64,000 nucleotides of DNA from Streptomyces sp. BK208. Its GTDB lineage: Bacteria > Actinomycetota > Actinomycetes > Streptomycetales > Streptomycetaceae. The stretch lies in the NCBI RefSeq assembly GCF_004364245.1, contig NZ_SOAV01000008.1:310001-374000 (forward strand), read 5' to 3'. Positions 37,230 through 45,510 of the stretch are shown piece after piece. The translations under genes were made by a program, and so were the position numbers. The number at the start of each line of letters is the position of its first letter. The first letter of the stretch is position 1. Under the pieces are notes generated by a model. That model saw only the letters and a list, made by a program, of their open reading frames with translations, was not told the origin of the DNA and ran no database searches.

Positions 37230-37832
37230 ATGCTGAAGGTGGGTCTGACCGGCGGGATCGGCGCCGGCAAGAGCGAGGTGTCCCGGCTCCTCGTCGAGCA
37301 CGGCGCCGTACTGATCGACGCCGACCGGATCGCGCGCGAGGTCGTCGCGCCCGGGACCCCGGGACTGGCCGCGGTCGTGGAGGCGTTCGGCGAGGAGGTC
37401 CTCGCCGAGGACGGCAGCCTGGACCGGCCGAAGCTGGGTTCGATCGTGTTCGCCGACCCGGAGAAGCTGGCCGTCCTGAACCGGATCGTGCACCCCCTGG
37501 TCGGTGAGCGCTCCAGCGCCCTGGAAGAAGCCGCCGCCGAGGACGCCGTCGTCGTCCACGACGTCCCCCTGCTCACGGAGAACGGCCTGGCGCCGCTGTA
37601 CGACCTCGTGGTCGTCGTCGACGCCGACCCCGGCACGCAGCTCGACCGGCTGGTGCGGCTGCGCGGCATGACCGAGCAGGACGCGCGTGCCCGCATGGCG
37701 GCCCAGGCGACGCGTGAGCAGCGCCGGGAGATCGCGGACGTGGTCGTCGACAACGACGTACCGCTGGAGGAACTGCGGCGCCGCGTGGCGGAGGTCTGGG
37801 CCGGACTGGTGCGCAGAGCGCGCACGGAATAG
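37230..37832 (+). CDS. coaE: Dephospho-CoA kinase
   Basis: This 200-residue P-loop kinase begins MLKVGLTGGIGAGKSEVS with Walker A at residues 8-15, followed by LIDADRIAREVVAPG and IVHPLV, VHDVPLLTENGLAPLYD, and a lid-region RLRGMTEQDARARMAAQ, all typical of CoaE. It phosphorylates dephospho-CoA at the 3' hydroxyl, the last step of coenzyme A synthesis. Length equals that of single-domain CoaE; the extra GrpB domain found in mycobacterial CoaE is absent. It is 32 bp downstream of the PAC2 gene. Confidence 0.95.
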   Translation: MLKVGLTGGIGAGKSEVSRLLVEHGAVLIDADRIAREVVAPGTPGLAAVVEAFGEEVLAEDGSLDRPKLGSIVFADPEKLAVLNRIVHPLVGERSSALEEAAAEDAVVVHDVPLLTENGLAPLYDLVVVVDADPGTQLDRLVRLRGMTEQDARARMAAQATREQRREIADVVVDNDVPLEELRRRVAEVWAGLVRRARTE

Positions 37833-37881
37833 CGGTCCCCACGCGCGCGTTGATCCCTTCCAGCGAGGGAAGGACTCAGCC

Positions 37882-38262
37882 GTGCCCGAGACAAGCGGTC
37901 CGACCGGACGTACTCCGGAGACGGACGTCATCGACTTCCGCGCCGCGGAGCAACTGCTCGCGGCCCGGGACCCGCGCGGCGCGGTGAAGCTGCTCGACGC
38001 GGTCATCGGCGCCCACCCCGAGAACACCGCCGCCCGGCTGCTGCGCGCGCGGGCCTTCTTCGCCGCGGCGCAACTGCGGCCCGCCGAGCTGGAGTTCACC
38101 ATCGTCCTGGAGCGCGAGCCGGACAACGCCTTCGCGCACTTCGCGCTCGCCCGCACCTATGAGCGCCGGGGCTGCCCCGACCAGGCCAGACGCCACTTCC
38201 GGCTGGCGGCCGCCCTGGACCCGAACCCGGAGTACCTGCAGCAGGCCCGGTTCGACTCCTGA
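37882..38262 (+). CDS. Tetratricopeptide-repeat protein
   Basis: This 126-residue protein has two to three TPR units (AAEQLLAARDPRGAVKLLDAVIGAHPEN, AARLLRARAFFAAAQLRPAELEFTIVLEREPDN, AFAHFALARTYERRGCPDQARRHFRLAAALDPN). TPRs form helical scaffolds for protein partners; the partner is unknown. GTG at 37882 has GGAAGG upstream. It lies 50 bp after coaE, suggesting the same transcript, and ends convergently 2 bp from the small membrane protein gene. Confidence 0.88.
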   Translation: MPETSGPTGRTPETDVIDFRAAEQLLAARDPRGAVKLLDAVIGAHPENTAARLLRARAFFAAAQLRPAELEFTIVLEREPDNAFAHFALARTYERRGCPDQARRHFRLAAALDPNPEYLQQARFDS

Positions 38263-38264
38263 CG

Positions 38265-38522
38265 TCAGCGTCTCGGTGGCAGGTACGGCGGGATGTCCCG
38301 GCCCGGCTGGTAGTGCGGCCCCTGGCGGAGGTGCCGCAGGACCACGGTCAGGTCGACCGTGGCGACGAGCCACAGCACTCCGCAGGCGAGCGCCCACCCG
38401 AACCGCCCCGTGAGCGCGAAGACGGCTGTGCCGAAGACCGCCCAGACCAGCCCCCACAGACTCAGCCAGAACCGCGCCCGCAGGGCACTGCGCGCGGTGA
38501 CCGGTTCACTGCCCGTACGCAT
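38265..38522 (-). CDS. Small two-helix membrane protein (DUF6343-like)
   Basis: This 85-residue protein begins MRTGSEPVTARSALRARFW and has two hydrophobic helices, LWGLVWAVFGTAVFALTG and ALACGVLWLVATVDLTVVL, then a hydrophilic tail ending YQPGRDIPPYLPPRR. It looks like a small integral membrane protein common in Streptomyces; its function is unknown. Confidence 0.7.
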   Translation of the reverse strand: MRTGSEPVTARSALRARFWLSLWGLVWAVFGTAVFALTGRFGWALACGVLWLVATVDLTVVLRHLRQGPHYQPGRDIPPYLPPRR

Positions 38523-38725
38523 CGGATCACCACTCCCGTCCTCCTGTATCGAACGTACTGCGGCAGGCCGGACGGCGGAAGCGGGCCCCGCGTGCGGTGC
38601 CCGTGGAGCAGGGGCAGATGGCACGGGCAGACGCGGAGGGAGAGGCCGGGACGGCCGATGAGTTCCCGGGCGGAGAACGGTCTGCAACCCGGCAGCACAC
38701 GGACCGTTCAGCTCAGGAGACCACC

Positions 38726-39187
38726 ATGACCGACACCACCGTTTCGCCCGCCTCCGCCTCCGCCTCCGCCTCCGCCTCCGCCGTGCCGGCCCGTGGCCGT
38801 GGCGCCCGTGTCGCCCTGCGTGCGGTGCAAGTGCTCCTCGCGGTGTTCTTCGCCGTCGCGAGCGCTCTCCCCAAGCTGATCGCGCACTCCTCGGCGGCCG
38901 ACACCTTCGCCGAGATGGGCTGGGGCGACGCCGGCATGTACGCGATCGGGGTCCTGGAGCTGGCCGGAGCGATCGCCCTGCTGGTCCCGGTGCTCCAGTC
39001 GGTGGCGGCGACGGCACTGGCCGCGCTGATGGCGGGGGCGTTCGTCGTCCAGCTCACCTGCTTCGACGGCGCGAACGCGGGGACCCCGCTCATCCTGATG
39101 GTGCCGCTCCTGGTCGTCGCCCGGGCCCGACGCGGGCACAACGCGGACCTGCGCCGCCTGGTGCGGGCCCGGACCAGGCGAGCCTGA
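38726..39187 (+). CDS. DoxX-family membrane protein
   Basis: This 153-residue protein has four hydrophobic segments: VLLAVFFAVASALPKLI, MYAIGVLELAGAIALLVPV, ATALAALMAGAFVVQLT and PLILMVPLLVVARARR. The order and the SALPKL and VLELAGAIALL signatures are those of DoxX-like proteins, which in some bacteria form redox complexes; the role here is unknown. An (SA)5 dipeptide run near the N-terminus is encoded by a hexanucleotide microsatellite. ATG at 38726 has AGGAGA upstream. Confidence 0.85.
   Translation: MTDTTVSPASASASASASAVPARGRGARVALRAVQVLLAVFFAVASALPKLIAHSSAADTFAEMGWGDAGMYAIGVLELAGAIALLVPVLQSVAATALAALMAGAFVVQLTCFDGANAGTPLILMVPLLVVARARRGHNADLRRLVRARTRRA
38751..38783 (+). repeat. Hexanucleotide microsatellite inside the DoxX-like gene
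   Basis: Five perfect CCTCCG units (38751-38780) plus a half unit encode alternating Ser-Ala residues. Changes in copy number would keep the frame and only alter the N-terminal tail length. Confidence 0.85.
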
Positions 39188-39213
39188 GCGGGGGCGCCTC
39201 GCCGGGGGCGTGC

Positions 39214-39753
39214 TCAGGGCCGGGTCTCGGCGCTCCTGCGGGAGCTGCTCAGGCCCTCGAGCCCGCGCAGCCGCTCCAGCTCACGACGGTCGCGCTTGGT
39301 CGGGCGGCCGGTGCCCCGGTCGCGGACGCCGGCCGGTGCGACGGCCTCGCGGGGCGGGGGCGGCGGGGAGTTGTCGACGTAGCACTGGACGGCGACCGGG
39401 GCACCGACCCGCTTGCGGATCAGCCGCTTCACGACGACGATCCGCTCCCGGCCTTCCTGTCGCAGGCGCACCTCGTCGCCGACGCGGAGCGAGTACGCGG
39501 GCTTCACCCGCTCGCCGTTGACCCGGACATGGCCGCCGCGGCAGGCGGTGGCGCCCAGGGAGCGGGTCTTGATCAGCCGCACGGCCCAGATCCAGCTGTC
39601 CACGCGGACGCTCTCGCCGTGCTGCGGCCCGGCGGCCTCGGCGGCGGCGATCGCCGCGGCGGTCTTCGGGTCCGGCGCGGCGGCGGTGGCGGCGGCGCCG
39701 TCCTGCGGGGCGGCCACCCGGCCGTTCCCGCCTTCGTCTTGCTCGGAAGCCAT
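39214..39753 (-). CDS. S4-domain RNA-binding protein (Hsp15-like)
   Basis: This 179-residue protein has an S4 RNA-binding domain at about residues 49-100 (VDSWIWAVRLIKTRSLGATACRGGHVRVNGERVKPAYSLRVGDEVRL), the same layout as heat-shock protein Hsp15, which rescues stalled 50S subunits carrying tRNA. The N-terminus is Ala-rich and the C-terminus is highly basic (RPTKRDRRELERLRGL), as in Hsp15. The role in Streptomyces is inferred. Confidence 0.88.
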   Translation of the reverse strand: MASEQDEGGNGRVAAPQDGAAATAAAPDPKTAAAIAAAEAAGPQHGESVRVDSWIWAVRLIKTRSLGATACRGGHVRVNGERVKPAYSLRVGDEVRLRQEGRERIVVVKRLIRKRVGAPVAVQCYVDNSPPPPPREAVAPAGVRDRGTGRPTKRDRRELERLRGLEGLSSSRRSAETRP

Positions 39754-39908
39754 GGTTCGACCTTAACCGCCCGGCACGGCGGCCCGGACCGCAATATCCG
39801 CGGCGGCCGGTGGTCGGCGGCCCCGGCCCGCCGCCCGAACCCTTGCCCCCACCCCCCCACGGGAGGCCGCGTGCCCCGCGCGCCCGGGGAGGGTCTTACG
39901 GTGGACGC

Positions 39909-40622
39909 ATGGACACCGGTGGCCTCCCCGTACTCGACCAGCGCATCGCGGGATGCCGCGCCTGCCCGAGACTGGTCGAGTGGCGGGAGGAGGTGGCCCG
40001 TACCAAGCGGGCGGCCTTCGCCGACTGGACGTACTGGGGCAGGCCGGTACCCGGATTCGGCCCGCCGGACGCCCGTGTGCTGATCCTCGGGCTGGCCCCC
40101 GCCGCCCACGGCGGCAACCGCACCGGCCGGATGTTCACCGGTGACCGTTCCGGAGACGTCCTGTTCCAGGCGCTGTACGACGTGGGCCTCGCCTCGCAGC
40201 CCACCGCAGTCTCGGCGGACGACGGCCTGGAGCTGTACGGCGTCCGCGTCACGTCCCCGGTGCACTGCGCCCCGCCCGCCAACAAGCCGACCCCGGCCGA
40301 ACGGGACACCTGCCGATCCTGGCTCGTCCAGGAGCTCGAACTGCTGCGGCCGACGCTGCGCACGGTGGTCGTGCTCGGCGCCTTCGGCTGGCAGGCCGCG
40401 CTGCCCGCCTTCGCCGGGGCGGGCTGGACCGTGCCCCGCCCCCGCCCCGCCTTCGCACACGGCAGCCACGTGAGGCTGGACGCCCCCGACGAGCCGGGCC
40501 TGGACCTGTTCGGCTGCTTCCACGTCAGCCAGCGCAACACCTTCACCGGCCGGCTCACCCCCGGCATGCTGCGCGACGTGCTGCGCACGGCGGCGGACAC
40601 CGCGGGGCTGCCCACCGGCTGA
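39909..40622 (+). CDS. Uracil-DNA glycosylase, family 5 (UDGb-like)
   Basis: This 237-residue protein begins with CRACPRL, the start of the iron-sulphur cysteine set. Motif A appears as LGLAPAAHGGNRTGRMFTGD, in which Ala replaces the catalytic Asp/Asn as in family 5 UDGb, and motif C as HVSQRNTFTGRLT. A later VVVLGAFGWQAAL block is typical. It removes uracil and related deaminated bases from DNA. The substrate range of UDGb includes hypoxanthine. ATG at 39909 is the only start compatible with the CxxC. Confidence 0.88.
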   Translation: MDTGGLPVLDQRIAGCRACPRLVEWREEVARTKRAAFADWTYWGRPVPGFGPPDARVLILGLAPAAHGGNRTGRMFTGDRSGDVLFQALYDVGLASQPTAVSADDGLELYGVRVTSPVHCAPPANKPTPAERDTCRSWLVQELELLRPTLRTVVVLGAFGWQAALPAFAGAGWTVPRPRPAFAHGSHVRLDAPDEPGLDLFGCFHVSQRNTFTGRLTPGMLRDVLRTAADTAGLPTG

Positions 40623-40675
40623 GGCCCCGCCGTAAAGAGAATGAGCGCCCGGGCCGTCGCGGCTACGGTGCTCCG

Positions 40676-41647
40676 ATGGGCCTGTATCCGGAGACCGAAC
40701 CGTACGACCACGGCATGCTCGACGCCGGCGACGGCAACCTCGTGTACTGGGAGACCAGCGGCAACCCGCACGGCAAGCCCGCGCTGGTGCTGCACGGCGG
40801 TCCCGGCAGCAGCGCGGGACCGAAGCTCAGGCGGTACTTCGACCCCGCGGCCTACCGGATCGTCCTCCTCGACCAGCGCGGCGCCGGACGTTCACGGCCC
40901 CGAGCGAGCGCCCACGACACCGACATGAGCGTCAACACCACCGCCCACCTCATGGCGGACCTGGAGCTGCTCCGCGCCCACCTGGGCATCGAGCGCTGGC
41001 TGGTGTGGGGCGTGTCGTGGGGCTCGGTCCTGGGCCTGCGGTACGCGCAGACGCACCCCGGGGTGGTGACCGAGCTGGTGCTGACCGGGGTGGCGACCGG
41101 CTCCAACGCCGAAGTGGCCCTCCTGACCCGCGGGTTGGGGAACTTCTTCCCGGAGGCCCACGAGCGGTTCCTCGCCGAGCTGCCCCCGGGCGAACGGGAC
41201 GGGAACCCGGCCGCCGCGTACAACCGCCTGCTGGAGTCACCGGACGCGTCGGTGCGCGAGCGGGCGGCGCGGGCCTGGACCGACTGGGAGACGGCGATCA
41301 TTCCGGCACCGCCCGGTTCGGTCGCCCGGTTCCAGGACCCGGAGTTCCGCATGGGCTTCGCCCGTACCGTCACCCACTACTGGGGCAACGACCACTTCCT
41401 CGGCGACGGCAACGACGAGGGAGTGGTCCTCAGGGACGCGCACCTGCTGAAGGGGATCCCCGGCACCCTGGTCCAGGGCAGCCTCGACTTCGGCAACCTC
41501 CTCGGCATCGTCTGGCGGCTCCACCACGCCTGGCCGGACAGCGAACTGGTGCTGGTGGACGAGGCCGGGCACGACGCCGGAGCGACCGGGGACGCGGCCC
41601 TGCTGGCGGCGACGGACAAGTACGCCCGCGGTGACACCGCGCGATGA
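40676..41647 (+). CDS. pip: Proline iminopeptidase (prolyl aminopeptidase)
   Basis: This 323-residue alpha/beta hydrolase has the oxyanion motif LHGGPGSSAGP, DQRGAGRSRPRAS, and the nucleophile elbow GVSWGSVLGL, all characteristic of the S33 prolyl aminopeptidases. The charge-relay His is in DEAGHDAG near the C-terminus, and HYWGNDHFL lies in the cap domain. It removes N-terminal proline from peptides in the cytosol. No signal peptide is present. It converges with the acetyltransferase gene, 3 bp between stops. Confidence 0.93.
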   Translation: MGLYPETEPYDHGMLDAGDGNLVYWETSGNPHGKPALVLHGGPGSSAGPKLRRYFDPAAYRIVLLDQRGAGRSRPRASAHDTDMSVNTTAHLMADLELLRAHLGIERWLVWGVSWGSVLGLRYAQTHPGVVTELVLTGVATGSNAEVALLTRGLGNFFPEAHERFLAELPPGERDGNPAAAYNRLLESPDASVRERAARAWTDWETAIIPAPPGSVARFQDPEFRMGFARTVTHYWGNDHFLGDGNDEGVVLRDAHLLKGIPGTLVQGSLDFGNLLGIVWRLHHAWPDSELVLVDEAGHDAGATGDAALLAATDKYARGDTAR

Positions 41648-41650
41648 CGC

Positions 41651-42133
41651 CTACGGACGCCACACGTAGCGCACGTCCGGCTCCCGCTCCTCGTTGCGGG
41701 CGCCGTCCGTCCACTCCACGGGAGTGAAACCGTGCCGCTCGTAGAAGCGGCGCGCGGGCTCGTTGACCTGGAAGGTCCACAGCGACAGCCCACCCGCGCG
41801 GCGCTCCTTGGCCAGGGCGACGAAACGGTCCCCGATCCCGCATCCGCGCCGCTCGGGAGCGAGGTACAGCTGCGCCAGCTCCCCGCCCTCCAGGACCATC
41901 ACCCCGACCAACGCGCCGCCGGCCTCCTCCGCGACCCAGGTCTCGTGCCGCTCCACCACCACCTGCCGGAAGTACGCACGGACCTCCGTGTCGGAGTGCG
42001 GCCGCACGACGGTCGGCAGTGCGGCGGTGAAGGAGCGCAGCCAGACGTCGGCCGCCGCACGCGCGTCGGCGGCCCCGGCACGCCGCAGGACCACCGCACC
42101 GGCCTGCGTCCTCGCTCCCGTCTCCCCGTTCAC
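41651..42133 (-). CDS. GNAT-family N-acetyltransferase
   Basis: This 160-residue protein has GNAT motifs: VVLRRAGAADARAAADVWLRSF (motif C region), LVGVMVLEGGELAQLYLAPERRGCGIGDRFVALA (motif A with the acetyl-CoA pyrophosphate loop RRGCGIG) and LWTFQVNEPARRFYERHGF (motif B). It acetylates an unknown amine. GTG at 42133 overlaps the stop of the RidA remnant (GTGA) and has GGAGGG upstream, so its translation is probably coupled to that remnant. Confidence 0.88.
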   Translation of the reverse strand: MNGETGARTQAGAVVLRRAGAADARAAADVWLRSFTAALPTVVRPHSDTEVRAYFRQVVVERHETWVAEEAGGALVGVMVLEGGELAQLYLAPERRGCGIGDRFVALAKERRAGGLSLWTFQVNEPARRFYERHGFTPVEWTDGARNEEREPDVRYVWRP

Positions 42134-42321
42134 GGACGACCGCCCTCCGGCACCCCCGCGGTCGCGGTGATCTCCACCAGCGGCCCGGGACACCCGAGAC
42201 AGACCACCCCGAGCAGCGTCGAGGAGTGCGGGCCGGCACCGAGTGGGGACGCCTCGACGACGGAGGCGTGGGAGCAGGCGGGCGGCGGGAACAGGCCGGG
42301 TACGGTGACGCGCTGGATCAC
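42130..42321 (-). pseudogene. RidA-family remnant with large in-frame internal deletion
   Basis: From GTG 42321, behind AGGAG, 63 residues can be read. The first 25 (VTVPGLFPPPACSHASVVEA) match the N-terminus of Streptomyces RidA-type enamine/imine deaminases and the last 35 (GPHSSTLLGVVCLGCPGPLV, then EITATAGVPEG) match their C-terminus, but about 70 middle residues are absent. The reading frame is intact across the junction. The family's catalytic Arg region is lost, so the product should be inactive. Its stop overlaps the GTG of the acetyltransferase gene, so the remnant may survive to deliver ribosomes to that gene. Confidence 0.7.
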
Positions 42322-42468
42322 GTGGGCTCCTGACGAGGCTGGGGCGACCCGCCGATCGTCCGCCCCCGCGCCCGCCCCGCGCACCCGAATATCCCTCGCG
42401 GCCGGGACCCCCGGACCCCTAGGCTTCCGGCGTCCGTCGCGCCCGCCCGACCTTCAGGAGTCCGCACC

Positions 42469-43251
42469 GTGCCCACCCCCGCCCTCACGGACCGGGCGTT
42501 CCTCGACACCACCGCCGACCGGCTCGCCGCCCTGCCCACGGTCCGGGCGGTCGCCCTCGGCGGCTCCCGGGCCCAGGGCACGCACCGACCGGACAGCGAC
42601 TGGGACCTGGCCGTCTACTACCGGGGCGCCTTCGACCCCGACGACCTGCGCGCCGTGGGCTGGGCGGGGGAGGTCTCGGAGGTCGGGGCCTGGGGCGGCG
42701 GCGTCTTCAACGGGGGCGCCTGGCTGACGATCGACGGGCGCCGGGTCGACGTGCACTACCGCGACCTCGACGTCGTCGAGCGCGAGGTGACGGAGGCCCA
42801 GGCGGGCCGCTTCGGCATCGAGCCGCTGCTGTTCCACCTGGCGGGCATCCCGACGTACCTCGTGGTCGCGGAGCTGGCGGTCGACGAGGTGCTGCGCGGC
42901 GACCTGCCCCGCCCCGCCTACCCACGGGCCCTGCGCGGCACCGCCCCCGAGCGCTGGTACGGCGCCGCGACGGCCACCCTCGCCTACGCCAAGGCCGGCC
43001 ACGCCCCCAGGGGCGCCCTCACCCAGGTCGCCGGCGCGCTCGCCCTCGCCGCGACCCAGACGGCACACGCGGTCCTGGCGGCGCGGGGGGAGTGGGTGAC
43101 CAACGAGAAGGGGATGCTCGGGCGGGCCGGGCTCGACGGGGTCGACGCACTGGTGGCGGGCCTGACGACGGAGCCGGAGACCCTGACACGGGCGGTCGGC
43201 GACTGCGAGTCGCTGCTCGGGGGCGCCGTGGAGGCGGCCCGGCGGGCGTGA
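42469..43251 (+). CDS. Nucleotidyltransferase-domain protein
   Basis: This 260-residue protein has the polymerase-beta nucleotidyltransferase motif ALGGSRAQGTHRPDSDWDLAVYY, with the GGS loop and the two Asp residues that bind metal, and a third acidic strand RRVDVHYRDLDVVE. A helical C-terminal domain follows. Members transfer a nucleotide to antibiotics, proteins or tRNA; this one resembles ANT-type and unassigned Streptomyces proteins, and I cannot assign a substrate. GTG at 42469 is preceded by AGGAG. It is divergent from the RidA remnant/acetyltransferase. Confidence 0.82.
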   Translation: MPTPALTDRAFLDTTADRLAALPTVRAVALGGSRAQGTHRPDSDWDLAVYYRGAFDPDDLRAVGWAGEVSEVGAWGGGVFNGGAWLTIDGRRVDVHYRDLDVVEREVTEAQAGRFGIEPLLFHLAGIPTYLVVAELAVDEVLRGDLPRPAYPRALRGTAPERWYGAATATLAYAKAGHAPRGALTQVAGALALAATQTAHAVLAARGEWVTNEKGMLGRAGLDGVDALVAGLTTEPETLTRAVGDCESLLGGAVEAARRA

Positions 43252-43284
43252 CGCGGGACGGTCCCCGGCCCGGAGTGCCACGAC

Positions 43285-43327
43285 CGGCGGGGGACGGAGC
43301 AGCGGCGGGGGATGGAGCAGCGGCGGG
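43285..43327 (+). repeat. 18-bp tandem repeat upstream of the FUSC permease gene
   Basis: Two 18-bp units, 43285-43302 and 43303-43320, differ by one base (C/T) and are followed by a 7-bp partial copy. The 218-bp gap that contains them, before the permease start, holds no other feature I can name. Confidence 0.75.
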
Positions 43328-43468
43328 ATGATCGTCACGTCCGCGCAACACGCGCGTTTCCGGTCCGCCGACCGGCTCCCCTATCGTTGACACCACCAAC
43401 CCCGGCCCGGTCACCGTCGCCCGAAGGCTCACCACCGCCTCGACCGGACGACTGGAGCCAAGCACCCC

Positions 43469-45331
43469 GTGTTCCGCGCCGCCCTCCCCGCCTCCCACGC
43501 CCTCCCGCCCTGGCTCGGCCACGCCCTGAACACCCAGCGCGGCCCCGTGCCGTGGAGCGCGGTGGTCCGCGGTGCGCTGGCGGCCGGGCCGCTGCTGATC
43601 GCGGCCCTGGCCGCCGGACGGGCCGACCTCGGGGTCGTCGCCGCGATCGCCGCCATGCTGGCCGGCATCAACGACCGGCCGGGCAGCCGCCGTACCTCGG
43701 TGCGGAGGATCGGCGTGCCCGCGCTCGCCGGGGCGGCCGGGCTGCTCGCCGGCACGTACGCCGGCCTGCACCTGGGGGCCGTGGTCCTCACCCTGGTGCT
43801 CACCGGGCTGGGGCTGGTCGCCGGGGGTGTCAGTGCGGTCGGACCGGTGGCGTCGGCGACCGGCACGCAGCTGCTGGTCGGCAGCGCCGTGGGCGCCGGG
43901 ATGCCGCTGCCAGGACCGGCGTGGCAGAGCGTGCCGGCCTTCCTCGCCGGGGCCGGATGGCTGCTCCTGCTGCGGCTCGCCCTGCCCACGCCCGCCTCCC
44001 TGGCCGGTGACCGCAGGCTCGACTTCCGCTTCGACGGGGAGCGGGCCGCCGTCGCCGACGTCTACGAGGCCGTCGCCGCACTGCTCGACGCCGTCGGTAC
44101 GGCGGACGCCGTGCCGCGCCGTGCCGCGCTCACCGCCGCCCTCGACCACGCGCAGGACGCGCTCGCCGGACCCCGGTTGCGGCGCCGCGCCTCCACCGCG
44201 GCCGAACGCCGGCTGCACGCCCGGTACGCCGCCGCGCTGCCCCTGGGCGAGGCCGCGACCGCGCTGGCCTGGGCGGGACGGACCGTGCCCGCGCGGGCCG
44301 CCGAAGGACCCCGTCGGCTCGCCGCCGCCGTCCGCGCGGGCACCCACGCCGGGCCGCTGCCCGCGCCCAGCCGGACCGACCCCGCCCTGCGCGCCCTGGA
44401 CGACGCCCTGTTGCACGCCGCGGATGCCTTCGACCGGGGCCGGGGCGTCGACCTGCACACCCGGAGGCGGTCGCCCCGCGCCCTGGCGGGTGCCGTGCTC
44501 GGCGCCGGCGGGCGGGAGTACGGGCTGCGGGCCGGGCTGTGCTTCGGGGCCAGTGCCGCCATCGCCCAGGCACTGCACCACGGCCACTGGTACGGCTCCC
44601 ACCAGCACTGGTACTGGCTGCCCGCCACTGCCGTCTTCCTCGTCAAGCCCGACCTCGGCCCGCTCGCGTCCCGGGTGCTGTGCCGGGCGGCCGGGACGGT
44701 CCTCGGGGCGCTGCTGTTCGCCGGGTTCGCGGCCGTACTGCCCCGCCCGGAAGGGCTCGTCGCGCTCGTCGCCGTGGGCGGGGCGCTGGTGTCGGTCGCC
44801 GCGCGGCACTTCGCCGCCCAGACCACCGTCGTCACCGTCCTCGTCCTCGCACTGGTCATGGTGGGCGGCGAACCGCAGGCCTCCGCGGGCCGCATCGGCG
44901 AGACGCTGCTGGCCTGCGCGATCGTGCTGGTCGTCGGTCACCTGCCGCTGCCGGGACAGCGGGGCGCCGGCATCCGGGCCGGCCTCGACGCCGCCGACGC
45001 CGCCGCGCAGGCCTACCTGGGGCACGTACTGAGCGAGTCCGGCGACCGGGCCACCCGGTGGACGCTGCGCCGCGAGGCCTACCGCACCCTGGCCGCCGCC
45101 CGTGCCGCCGTCGCCCGCGCCGCCGCCGAACTGCCCGCCCTGGCCCGGCACTCCGAGGGCGCGGACGGGATCGCCGCCGTCCTCGAACGGCTCGTCGACA
45201 CCACCACCGCGTGCGCCGTGCACCTGGACGACACCGGGCGGCTCACCCCCCGGCACACCGAGCGGCTCGCCGCCCTGCGCGACGAACTCGCCGAGCGGCG
45301 CGGGCGCTGCCTCCAGACGCGCGACGCCTGA
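43469..45331 (+). CDS. FUSC-family integral membrane protein (aromatic acid exporter-like)
   Basis: This 620-residue protein has two groups of transmembrane helices, at about residues 25-170 and 350-500, separated and followed by helical cytoplasmic regions, the usual layout of FUSC (fusaric acid resistance) proteins. The second block carries the family signature around HWYWLPATAVFLVKPDLGPLASRVLCRAAGT. FUSC proteins export aromatic acids or act as proton-driven efflux pumps; substrate here is unknown. The GTG at 43469 has GGAG about 13 nt upstream. It is not in an operon with the NTase gene. Confidence 0.85.
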   Translation: MFRAALPASHALPPWLGHALNTQRGPVPWSAVVRGALAAGPLLIAALAAGRADLGVVAAIAAMLAGINDRPGSRRTSVRRIGVPALAGAAGLLAGTYAGLHLGAVVLTLVLTGLGLVAGGVSAVGPVASATGTQLLVGSAVGAGMPLPGPAWQSVPAFLAGAGWLLLLRLALPTPASLAGDRRLDFRFDGERAAVADVYEAVAALLDAVGTADAVPRRAALTAALDHAQDALAGPRLRRRASTAAERRLHARYAAALPLGEAATALAWAGRTVPARAAEGPRRLAAAVRAGTHAGPLPAPSRTDPALRALDDALLHAADAFDRGRGVDLHTRRRSPRALAGAVLGAGGREYGLRAGLCFGASAAIAQALHHGHWYGSHQHWYWLPATAVFLVKPDLGPLASRVLCRAAGTVLGALLFAGFAAVLPRPEGLVALVAVGGALVSVAARHFAAQTTVVTVLVLALVMVGGEPQASAGRIGETLLACAIVLVVGHLPLPGQRGAGIRAGLDAADAAAQAYLGHVLSESGDRATRWTLRREAYRTLAAARAAVARAAAELPALARHSEGADGIAAVLERLVDTTTACAVHLDDTGRLTPRHTERLAALRDELAERRGRCLQTRDA

Positions 45332-45510
45332 AAAGACCTGCTCAGCGGCACCGCCAAAACAATCTTGCCGGGCAGCGATGAGTTCCGCCCCGCCCTTCGG
45401 TCACCACCCGGACGGCCCGCCCCCTTCGGACCGTCGGCCGTCGGACCGAAGCACGACGCGAGCCGTACGACGCGAGCCGCACGTCGTACGCCGCACAGGA
45501 GGCTGGAGCC

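Noticed and set aside
43469..45331. FUSC permease as part of an antibiotic export cluster
   Set aside because: No biosynthetic genes or dedicated regulator surround it; neighbours are unrelated housekeeping and orphan genes.
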